NCBI GenBank assembly: GCA_902490055.1
Contig: CABUCP010000251.1
Coordinates: 1-5,414, forward strand
Length of the DNA stretch: 5,414 nucleotides
Source: an uncultured Klebsiella sp.
GTDB lineage: Bacteria; Pseudomonadota; Gammaproteobacteria; Enterobacterales; Enterobacteriaceae
Direction: 5' to 3'
Program-made: the position numbers and the translations under genes
The notes under the pieces: model-generated
The model's database searches: none
What the model was told of the DNA's origin: nothing
Seen by the model: only the letters and a program-made list of their open reading frames with translations
Part shown: positions 1 to 5,414 of the stretch, piece after piece
Layout of the letters: the number at the start of each line of letters is the position of its first letter
Numbering within the stretch: the stretch's first letter is position 1

Positions 1-154
1 GAAAAAGGCGTAGTCAGGCTGATGAATTGTGAGAGTGAGCATAAAAAGGAGTTATGTGTACAATTGTCCAGTAATTGCCAGTTTTATCACGTAGTCCGTC
101 ACGCCTTCTTTCATTACCTTTTGGGGAAATAACGCATTGCTCAGGAGGAAGGCG
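1..154 (+). promoter_or_regulatory. Leader region upstream of frwA, with weak candidate promoter elements
   Basis: This stretch is clearly more AT-rich than the genes and holds no convincing coding sequence. The best -10 candidate is TACAAT at 59-64, one mismatch from TATAAT, but the sequence about 17 bases upstream (TGAGCA, 36-41) matches the -35 consensus at only three of six positions. TGTGA at 28-32 followed six bases later by GCATA makes a weak CRP-like site with a perfect left half and a poor right half, which would fit an activator-dependent PTS gene. ACAATTGT at 60-67 is an 8-base palindrome overlapping the -10 candidate. All of these are short matches that could be chance. The region presumably carries the frwA promoter because the gene starts at 155, but promoter and operator positions are guesses. 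Confidence 0.25.
143..150 (+). promoter_or_regulatory. Strong ribosome binding site of frwA, fixes its start
   Basis: AGGAGGAA is close to the full anti-Shine-Dalgarno complement. Its AGGAGG core ends six bases before the ATG at 155. It lies downstream of the in-frame TTG at 137, so the longer open frame from that TTG cannot be the translated form from this site. Starting at 155 gives MALVIEF and 833 residues, which agrees with the family. Confidence 0.9.
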
Positions 155-2656
155 ATGGCTCTGGTAATTGAATTCATATGTGATTTGCCAAACGGCGTAC
201 ACGCGCGCCCGGCCAGTGTGGTCGAAACGTTGTGCAACCGTTTTTCATCGGCGATTGAGTGGCGCAATCTGCGTAACGACGGTCGCGGGAATGCCAGGAG
301 CGCGCTGGCGATCATCAGTAGCAATACCCTGAAGGGCGACGCCTGTCAGCTGATTATCAGCGGCGAAGATGAAGCCGAAGCGTTTGCCGCCCTAACCGCT
401 TTTATCGAAGAGGAGTTCCCGCACTGCGATGCGCCGCTGCCCGACGCGCAGGCGCTGGAGGCCCAGCCGGCGCCGGAATCGCTATTGCGACTGAACCCGA
501 CATTGTTCCATGCGCGTCCGGTGTGCGCCGGTAGCGCCGGCGGTAAGCTGATTCATCTACAATCACGCGATTTGCACGAACTCGGCGAACTGCCCGCCGC
601 CGCCGCTCCCGAGCAGGAGCAGGCGGCGCTGGACAACGGTCTGCGTTTGTTTGTGCAGGATATAGAACTGCGTCTACTGGATAACGACGGTACCGCCAGC
701 GCGATTCTGGAAGCTCACCGTTCGCTGGCGACCGACGCCTCGCTGCGCCAGCATCTGCTCGGCGGTATTCTCACCGGGCTAAGCTGCGCGCAGGCGATTG
801 TCGCCACCGCCGACCACTTCTGCGCCCGGTTTCGGGATTCCGGTAACAGCTATCTGCAGGAGCGGGTGCTGGATGTGCGCGATGTCTGCTTCCAGCTGCT
901 GCAACAGATCTACGGCGAAGCCCGCTTTCCGGCGCCGGGCCAGCTGCGAGAAGCGGCGATCTGCCTTGCTGATGAACTGACTCCCAGCCAGTTCCTCGAG
1001 CTGGATAAAACGCGGCTTAAAGGACTACTGCTGCGCAGCGGCGGTACTACTTCACATACGGTGATTCTGGCGCGATCGTTCAATATCCCAACCCTGGTGG
1101 GCGTCGATCTGGCGGCGCTGCTGCCGTGGGTCGACACTCAGGTGCAAATTGATGGTAATGCCGGGCTGCTGGTGGTGAATCCGGATCCGGCGGTGACGCG
1201 CTACTATCAGCAAGAGGCGTGGTTACAGGAGCAAATCCGCCAACAGCAACTGGTGTGGCTTGATAAAGCCGGGCAAACGGAAGATGGGATCCGCGTGGAA
1301 ATTGCCGCCAATATCGCTCATTCGGTAGAGGCAGCGGCGGCATTTAACCAGGGCGCGCAGTCGGTTGGGCTCTTCCGAACCGAGATGCTGTATATGGATC
1401 GCCCGAGCGCGCCGTCAGAAAATGAGCTGTACAACATTTTCTGTCAGGCGCTGGAGCCTGCCGCCGGGCGCAGTATTATCGTGCGCACCATGGATATCGG
1501 CGGCGATAAGCCGGTGGCGTACCTGAATATTCCCGCGGAGAATAACCCCTTCCTCGGCTACCGCGCGGTGCGTATTTATGAAGAGTATCAAGCGCTATTT
1601 CATACCCAACTGCGGGCGATTCTGCGCGCGTCGGCGCACGGCTCGCTAAAGATTATGATCCCGATGATTTCATCAATGGAAGAGATCCTGTGGGTCAAAG
1701 AGCGGCTGGCGGAGGCCAAACAGTCGCTACGCGCCGAACAAATCCCGTTTGATGAAACGATCCCTCTCGGCATCATGCTGGAGGTTCCTTCGGTGATGTT
1801 TATCATCGATCAGTGCTGTGAAGAGGTGGATTTCTTTAGTATCGGCAGCAACGATCTTACGCAATATTTGTTGGCGGTCGACCGCGATAATGCCAAGGTG
1901 ACGCGCCATTACAACAGCCTGAATCCGGCATTCCTGCGTGCGCTGGATTACGCCGTGCAGGCAGTACATCGACAGGGGAAATGGATTGGCCTGTGCGGCG
2001 AGCTGGGAGCCAAGGGCTCGGTGTTGCCGCTGCTGGTCGGTCTTGGTTTAGATGAGCTCAGCATGAGCGCGCCGGCGATTCCGGCAACTAAAGCGCGTCT
2101 GGCGCAGCTCGATAGCCGCGCCTGCCGCCAGTTGCTGAATCAGGCGATGCAGTGCCGCACTTCTCTCGAGGTCGAGCATTTACTGGCCCAGTTCCGCATG
2201 CGTCAGCAGGATGTACCGCTGGTGAGCGCCCGGTGCATCACGCTAAATAGCGATTGGCGCAGCAAGGAGGAGGTGCTGAAGGGAATGACCGATAACCTGC
2301 TGCTGGCCGGCCGCTGTCGCTATCCGCGCAAGCTGGAGGCCGACCTGTGGGCCCGCGAGGCGGTGTTCTCCACCGGGCTGGGTTTTAGCTTCGCCATTCC
2401 GCACAGTAAATCTGAGCATATTGAGCAATCGACCATCAGCGTCGCCCGGCTGGCGCAACCGGTAATGTGGGGAGACGAAGAGGCGCAATTTGTCATCATG
2501 CTGACGTTGAATAAGCACTCGGCGGGCGATCAGCATATGCGTATTTTCTCGCGGCTGGCGCGGCGCATTATGCATGAGGCCTTCCGAAACGCGCTGGTGA
2601 ATGCGGCAAGCTGCGAAGAGATTGCCGGGCTGCTGTGCCGCGAACTAGAGCTGTAA
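155..2656 (+). CDS. frwA: Multiphosphoryl transfer protein: fused HPr, PTS Enzyme I and fructose-type EIIA
   Basis: This is a cytoplasmic phosphate relay of the PEP-dependent sugar phosphotransferase system. The Enzyme I part takes phosphate from PEP, passes it to the HPr part and then to the EIIA part, which would donate it to a membrane EIIB/EIIC transporter. Three domains are visible. HPr spans about 1-88, with NGVHARPA giving active His16 and Ser49 at the usual regulatory-serine position. After a Pro/Ala-rich linker, Enzyme I spans about 115-665, with GGTTSHT (His301), GLFRTE (Arg408), RTMDIGGDKP (Arg444), SIGSNDLTQY (563-571) and GLCGE (Cys614). The EIIA-Fru domain spans about 690-830, with FAIPHSKSEH (His750). 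All catalytic residues are present and the frame is intact. The 833-residue length and N-terminal sequence match E. coli FrwA (PtsA). The ATG at 155 was chosen for its AGGAGG site. No transporter partner, fsaB or gldA is present; the next gene is convergent. The substrate cannot be read from this protein. The paralogue FryA is the main alternative name. Confidence 0.93.
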   Translation: MALVIEFICDLPNGVHARPASVVETLCNRFSSAIEWRNLRNDGRGNARSALAIISSNTLKGDACQLIISGEDEAEAFAALTAFIEEEFPHCDAPLPDAQALEAQPAPESLLRLNPTLFHARPVCAGSAGGKLIHLQSRDLHELGELPAAAAPEQEQAALDNGLRLFVQDIELRLLDNDGTASAILEAHRSLATDASLRQHLLGGILTGLSCAQAIVATADHFCARFRDSGNSYLQERVLDVRDVCFQLLQQIYGEARFPAPGQLREAAICLADELTPSQFLELDKTRLKGLLLRSGGTTSHTVILARSFNIPTLVGVDLAALLPWVDTQVQIDGNAGLLVVNPDPAVTRYYQQEAWLQEQIRQQQLVWLDKAGQTEDGIRVEIAANIAHSVEAAAAFNQGAQSVGLFRTEMLYMDRPSAPSENELYNIFCQALEPAAGRSIIVRTMDIGGDKPVAYLNIPAENNPFLGYRAVRIYEEYQALFHTQLRAILRASAHGSLKIMIPMISSMEEILWVKERLAEAKQSLRAEQIPFDETIPLGIMLEVPSVMFIIDQCCEEVDFFSIGSNDLTQYLLAVDRDNAKVTRHYNSLNPAFLRALDYAVQAVHRQGKWIGLCGELGAKGSVLPLLVGLGLDELSMSAPAIPATKARLAQLDSRACRQLLNQAMQCRTSLEVEHLLAQFRMRQQDVPLVSARCITLNSDWRSKEEVLKGMTDNLLLAGRCRYPRKLEADLWAREAVFSTGLGFSFAIPHSKSEHIEQSTISVARLAQPVMWGDEEAQFVIMLTLNKHSAGDQHMRIFSRLARRIMHEAFRNALVNAASCEEIAGLLCRELEL

Positions 2657-2657
2657 T

Positions 2658-2694
2658 ACGCTTTCCGGCCGCTTTCGGCGGCCGGAAGATGCGT
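2658..2694. terminator. GC-rich hairpin between the convergent ends of frwA and cntB
   Basis: A perfect 10-bp inverted repeat (TTCCGGCCGC at 2663-2672 and GCGGCCGGAA at 2678-2687) encloses a 5-base loop. An outer four-base pairing, ACGC 2658-2661 with GCGT 2691-2694, can extend it after a small asymmetric bulge. It nearly fills the 37-base spacer between the two stop codons, the usual place for a bidirectional terminator or 3'-end stabiliser. Neither side has a real T-run: GATGCGTTATAAAT follows on plus and AGCGTATTACAG on minus. It is therefore not a textbook intrinsic terminator. Its CCGG-rich stem also recalls enterobacterial REP elements, but it is a single copy here. Confidence 0.6.
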
Positions 2695-3659
2695 TATAAA
2701 TCCAGCACCAGGCGGCCGCCTTTGGCGCGCGAGCAGCAGATCAGCATACTTTGCTGACTGGCTTTCTCTTCATCGCTGTAATACTGATCGCGGTGGTCGG
2801 CTTCGCCCTCCAGAATCATGGTTTCGCAGGTGCCGCACACGCCTTCACGGCACAGACACTCGACCTTCGCGGCTTTGTTATTCTCAATCACCTGCAGAAT
2901 GGTCATGTCCTGGGGTACGGTAAACTCACGCCCGGAACGCGCCAGCACCAGCGTAAAGGCATCCCCACCTTTATCCTCAACAATAAACTGTTCAAAGTGC
3001 AGCTGATTGGCCGGGATCTGATGCCGTTCGGCGGCGGCTTTCACCGCCTCGTTGAGTGCTGCCGGGCCGCAGGTATAAACGTGGGTGCCGGGTTCGAGAT
3101 CGGCAAACAGGCGCGCGAGGTCGAGACGGCTGCCGAGCGCCGATACGTGAACGTTAACCCGATCGCGCCACGGCGCGGCGTCGAGCTCAGCAACAAAAGC
3201 GTTATTGTCGGCATCGTGGAAACAGTAGTGCAGCCGCCAGTCGGCCTGCCGCTGTTCCAGCTGTGGGATGTGCGATAAAAACGGCGTAATGCCGATACCG
3301 CCGGCGATCAGCAGATGCTTACGTGCCTGCGGGTCGCAGGCGAACAGATTGTTGGGCGTCGAAACCGTCAGCGTATCGCCGGGGCGCACCTGCTGGTGCA
3401 TAAAACGCGAGCCGCCTTTGGAAGGCGACTCGAGACGGACGGCAATCTGCCAGCTTGTGGTATCCAGCGGCGAGCTCATCAGCGAGTAGGCGTTGCTGTA
3501 GCGCTGCTCGCCGTCCTGCATCTGGACAATAATATGGCTGCCGCCGCTGAACGCCGGCAGTGGATCCCCGGTTGGCGATACCAGCGTAAAACGCTTCACC
3601 TGGGAGGTTATCTGTTCAACATCGCGAACGATCGCCTCAAACATTTGATAATCAGACAT
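2694..3659 (-). CDS. cntB: Carnitine monooxygenase reductase subunit (CntB/YeaX)
   Basis: This is the electron-transfer partner of the Rieske oxygenase CntA. It takes electrons from NAD(P)H through a flavin to a plant-type 2Fe-2S centre and on to CntA in the cytoplasm. Domains run in the order of the phthalate dioxygenase reductase family. The flavin-binding barrel has RYSNAYS at 53-59. The nucleotide-binding fold has LLIAGGIGITPF at 115-126 and YTCGP at 194-198. The C-terminal ferredoxin has cluster ligands Cys270, Cys275, Cys278 and Cys308 in a CX4CX2CX29C spacing. The 321-residue length and sequence, including MSDYQMFE at the start and RLVLDL at the end, match E. coli YeaX closely as I recall it. 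The ATG start is supported by GGAG seven bases upstream (3667-3670). It is the last gene of the minus-strand operon after cntA and the dehydrogenase. A vanillate-demethylase-type reductase is the family alternative, but the CntA neighbour favours CntB. Confidence 0.93.
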   Translation of the reverse strand: MSDYQMFEAIVRDVEQITSQVKRFTLVSPTGDPLPAFSGGSHIIVQMQDGEQRYSNAYSLMSSPLDTTSWQIAVRLESPSKGGSRFMHQQVRPGDTLTVSTPNNLFACDPQARKHLLIAGGIGITPFLSHIPQLEQRQADWRLHYCFHDADNNAFVAELDAAPWRDRVNVHVSALGSRLDLARLFADLEPGTHVYTCGPAALNEAVKAAAERHQIPANQLHFEQFIVEDKGGDAFTLVLARSGREFTVPQDMTILQVIENNKAAKVECLCREGVCGTCETMILEGEADHRDQYYSDEEKASQQSMLICCSRAKGGRLVLDL

Positions 3660-3673
3660 CGCTGAACTCCATC

Positions 3674-3708
3674 AAAAAGTCCCGGCGCAGCCAGAGCCGT
3701 CGCCGGGA
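3674..3708 (-). terminator. Terminator-like hairpin inside the cnt operon, between the dehydrogenase and cntB
   Basis: Read on the minus strand, TCCCGGCG (3708-3701), a 13-base loop and CGCCGGGA (3687-3680) form a perfect 8-bp GC-rich stem. One base (C3679) after it comes a run of five T (3678-3674). This is the shape of a rho-independent terminator, although the T-run is short and the loop is large. It fills most of the 57-base gap after the dehydrogenase stop and ends shortly before the cntB Shine-Dalgarno site. In this position it would more likely cause partial termination or protect the upstream mRNA end than stop transcription fully, because cntB has no obvious promoter of its own in the remaining bases. 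Confidence 0.55.
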
Positions 3709-3716
3709 GAGCGCAT

Positions 3717-5165
3717 TTACAAACCCTGGCAGAGGTACTTCATCTCCAGGTAATCTTCGATTCCGTGTTCTGATCCTTCGCGGCCAAGACCGGACTGCTT
3801 CACTCCGCCAAACGGCGCGACTTCGTTGGAGATAAGCCCGGTATTGATGCCGACCATGCCGTATTCCAGTTGCTCGGAAACGCGCCAGATGCGGGCGGCA
3901 TCGTTGCTGTAGAAGTAGGAGGCGAGCCCGTAGATGGTGTCGTTAGCTTGTGCGATGACCTGCTGTTCATCATCAAACTTCACCAGCGCGGCGACCGGGC
4001 CAAAAATCTCTTCCTGCAGCAGCTGCGAGCCCGGCTGTACGTTGCCGATCACCGTCGGCGTGAAGAAATTCCCGCCCAGCGCATGCGCTTTACCGCCGGT
4101 TAACAGCGTGGCGCCGCGGCTCAGGGCATCATCGAGCAGGGATTGCACTTTGCGCCCGGCATCGGCGTTAATCAGCGGCCCTATCTGGGCGTTAGGCTCG
4201 CTGCCATCGCCGACCTTCAGGGCGGCGACGCGGGCGACGAACTTATCGCAGAACTGGTCATAGACGGCGCGATGAATATAAAAGCGATTGACGCAGACGC
4301 AGGTTTGCCCGGCGTTGCGGAACTTAGCGACCAGCGCGCCCTCAACGGCTTTATCGATATCGGCATCGTCGAAGACGATAAACGGCGCGTTACCGCCGAG
4401 CTCCAAAGAGAGCTTTTTAATGGATTCGGCGCACTGGCGCATCAGCACGCGGCCGACTTCGGTCGAGCCGGTAAAGGAGAGCTTGCGTACCCGCTCGTCG
4501 CCGGTGAATACCGCGCCAATCTCGCGTGACTGGCCGGTAACGACGTTAATCACTCCCTGCGGGATCCCGGCCTGAATCGCCAGTTCCGCCATCGCCAGCG
4601 CGGTAAACGGCGTTTCGTTAGCCGGTTTAATGACCATCGTACAGCCAGCGGCCAGCGCCGGCCCGGCCTTGCGGGTGATCATCGCCGCCGGGAAGTTCCA
4701 TGGGGTGATCGCCGCACACACCCCGACGCCCTGGCGGATGACCATCAGGCGTTTATCGGCGCTGGGCGAGGGGATGATTTCGCCATTGGCGCGCTTCCCC
4801 TGTTCGGCAAACCACTCGATAAACGAGGCGGCATAGGCGATTTCGCCTTCCGCTTCCGCCAGCGGCTTGCCCTGTTCGGCGGTCATAATCTGCGCCAGGG
4901 CGCTTTTGTTTTCGAGGATCAGACGGTGCCAGTTCTTCAACAACGCGGCGCGTTGGGCGGCAGTGAACGCGCGCCAGGCCGGCAGCGCGGCAGCGGCGGC
5001 ATCCACCGCCTGCTGCGCTTCCGCTCGCCCCATATTCGGGATCTGGCCGAGCGTTGCCCCGGAGGCAGGGTTGCTGACGGCAAGCGTCGTACCGTCGGCG
5101 GCGTCGCGCCAGCTGCCGGCAATCAATGCCTGTTGGCGAAATAGGGCAGTATCAAACACGGACAT
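3717..5165 (-). CDS. NAD(P)-dependent semialdehyde dehydrogenase, GabD-like; probable malic semialdehyde dehydrogenase
   Basis: This is a cytoplasmic aldehyde dehydrogenase that oxidises a semialdehyde to the carboxylic acid with NAD(P)+. The whole ALDH fold is present in 482 residues, the same length as E. coli GabD. Visible motifs are ITPWNFP (oxyanion Asn157), VIKPANETPF (cofactor-binding Lys180), FTGSTEVG (231-238), LELGGNAPF (general base Glu255), NAGQTCVC (nucleophile Cys289, with Cys291 two residues on) and EEIFGPV (385-391). The C-terminal NTGLISNEVAPFGGVKQSGLGREG block is nearly the GabD one. By sequence it is a succinate semialdehyde dehydrogenase type. By position, 18 bases after cntA and before cntB, its likely substrate is malic semialdehyde, the CntAB product, giving malate. 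That role is inference, and a second GabD for succinate semialdehyde is the alternative. The ATG at 5165 was preferred to an in-frame TTG at 5180 because that TTG adjoins the AAGGAG Shine-Dalgarno site. Confidence 0.92.
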   Translation of the reverse strand: MSVFDTALFRQQALIAGSWRDAADGTTLAVSNPASGATLGQIPNMGRAEAQQAVDAAAAALPAWRAFTAAQRAALLKNWHRLILENKSALAQIMTAEQGKPLAEAEGEIAYAASFIEWFAEQGKRANGEIIPSPSADKRLMVIRQGVGVCAAITPWNFPAAMITRKAGPALAAGCTMVIKPANETPFTALAMAELAIQAGIPQGVINVVTGQSREIGAVFTGDERVRKLSFTGSTEVGRVLMRQCAESIKKLSLELGGNAPFIVFDDADIDKAVEGALVAKFRNAGQTCVCVNRFYIHRAVYDQFCDKFVARVAALKVGDGSEPNAQIGPLINADAGRKVQSLLDDALSRGATLLTGGKAHALGGNFFTPTVIGNVQPGSQLLQEEIFGPVAALVKFDDEQQVIAQANDTIYGLASYFYSNDAARIWRVSEQLEYGMVGINTGLISNEVAPFGGVKQSGLGREGSEHGIEDYLEMKYLCQGL

Positions 5166-5171
5166 AACAAA

Positions 5172-5177
5172 CTCCTT
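5172..5177 (-). promoter_or_regulatory. Ribosome binding site of the semialdehyde dehydrogenase, fixes its start
   Basis: On the minus strand AAGGAG lies six bases before the ATG at 5165. It sits in the 18-base gap between the cntA stop and the dehydrogenase start, so the two genes are surely co-transcribed. The in-frame TTG at 5180 precedes this site and has no ribosome binding site of its own, because bases upstream of it belong to the cntA end. Confidence 0.85.
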
Positions 5178-5183
5178 CAACGA

Positions 5184-5414
5184 TTACGGCTGGAACACCT
5201 GAGCCACGAGGTTATGGAAATGGGCGATACCGTGTTCGGAGATACCGCTGCCGCTGTTGTCGGCCATAATGCGCCCCTGGCCGCGATAGCCGCGGGACTT
5301 GAGCCCTTTCTGCACGCTTTCAACCAGGCGTAAATCTTCCGGGCGGAACACGTCGCGATACCATTCAATCAGCGATTTCTGATCGTCGGTCAGCTCTTCG
5401 TTGGTGAAATAGAT
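5184..5414 (-). CDS. cntA: Carnitine monooxygenase oxygenase subunit (CntA/YeaW), C-terminal 76 residues only
   Basis: The frame is open from the right edge of the window to a TAA at 5184-5186, giving 76 residues that begin IYFTNEEL and end NLVAQVFQP. It includes PEDLRLVESVQKGLKSRGY (25-43 of the fragment) and GRIMADNSGSGISEHGIAHFH. An ED..LVE..Q.GL.S.GY...GR block followed by SE..I.HFH is the usual C-terminal end of a Rieske non-haem iron oxygenase alpha subunit, and the dehydrogenase-cntB context points to CntA. The full enzyme splits carnitine to trimethylamine and malic semialdehyde using O2 and electrons from CntB; YeaW is also reported to act on gamma-butyrobetaine. The Rieske cluster, mononuclear iron site and bridging Glu lie outside the window, so catalytic integrity cannot be judged. 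It is cut by the window edge, not visibly broken. The operon promoter must lie further right. Confidence 0.88.
   Translation of the reverse strand: MYFTNEELTDDQKSLIEWYRDVFRPEDLRLVESVQKGLKSRGYRGQGRIMADNSGSGISEHGIAHFHNLVAQVFQP

Noticed and set aside
1..42. Minus-strand frame from an ATG at 42 running off the left edge (MLTLTIHQPDYAFF), a possible divergent gene start.
   Set aside because: Only 14 codons are visible, there is no Shine-Dalgarno sequence before the ATG (a CT-rich run lies there instead), and I do not recognise the peptide. More sequence to the left would decide it.
25..46. Resemblance of AATTGTGAG to the left half of the lac operator.
   Set aside because: Only one half matches and there is no symmetric right half, so a LacI-type operator is not supported.
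1..132. Open plus-strand frame from the left edge to the TAA at 130-132, which might be the end of an upstream gene (about 43 residues, ending HYLLGK).
   Set aside because: It is short, Cys/His-rich without a recognisable motif, and lies in AT-richer sequence unlike the genes here. An open run of this length is expected by chance.
137..154. TTG at 137 as an upstream in-frame start for the PTS protein, adding six residues (MLRRKA).
   Set aside because: The AGGAGG site lies within this extension and is ideally placed for the ATG at 155, and the family begins at MAL.
2243..2575. 110-codon minus-strand open frame inside the EIIA part of frwA.
   Set aside because: Shadow of a conserved domain on the other strand, with Arg/Gln-rich low-complexity composition and no motif.
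2751..3278. 175-codon plus-strand open frame opposite cntB.
   Set aside because: It is the antisense of a clearly conserved gene, lacks a ribosome binding site and a recognisable domain, and is explained by GC-rich codon use.
4143..4529. 128-codon plus-strand open frame opposite the semialdehyde dehydrogenase.
   Set aside because: Antisense shadow of the ALDH core, no family motif, and overlaps other equally long shadows in the neighbouring frames.

Overview
The window looks like chromosomal DNA of an enterobacterium of the Klebsiella/Enterobacter type. The genes are GC-rich, the proteins closely resemble what I recall of Escherichia coli FrwA (PtsA), GabD and YeaX, and strong Shine-Dalgarno sites and short gene gaps are typical. 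Genus is an inference from protein resemblance and base composition; I could not search a database.

Layout. Positions 1-154 are an AT-richer leader ahead of a plus-strand gene, with only weak candidate control sites. Positions 155-2656 (+) encode an 833-residue fused phosphotransferase (PTS) protein with HPr, Enzyme I and fructose-type EIIA parts. A 37-base spacer with a perfect 10-bp hairpin separates it from a convergent minus-strand operon. Read in its own direction, that operon runs: the C-terminal end of a Rieske oxygenase (CntA/YeaW, entering from the right edge), an 18-base gap, a GabD-like semialdehyde dehydrogenase (482 aa), a 57-base gap with a terminator-like hairpin, then the CntB/YeaX reductase (321 aa).

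How the genes work together. CntA and CntB form the two-component carnitine monooxygenase: CntB moves electrons from NAD(P)H through flavin and a 2Fe-2S centre to CntA, which splits carnitine into trimethylamine and malic semialdehyde. The dehydrogenase between them is of the succinate semialdehyde type. Malic semialdehyde is 3-hydroxy succinate semialdehyde, so the simplest reading is that this enzyme removes the aldehyde and yields malate. The PTS protein is a self-contained phosphate relay whose membrane EIIB/EIIC partners are not in the window, and nothing in the sequence ties it to carnitine use.

I found no wholly unknown system. The points most worth checking are the probable malic semialdehyde dehydrogenase role, the terminator-like hairpin inside the operon, and the frwA neighbourhood, which differs from E. 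coli.
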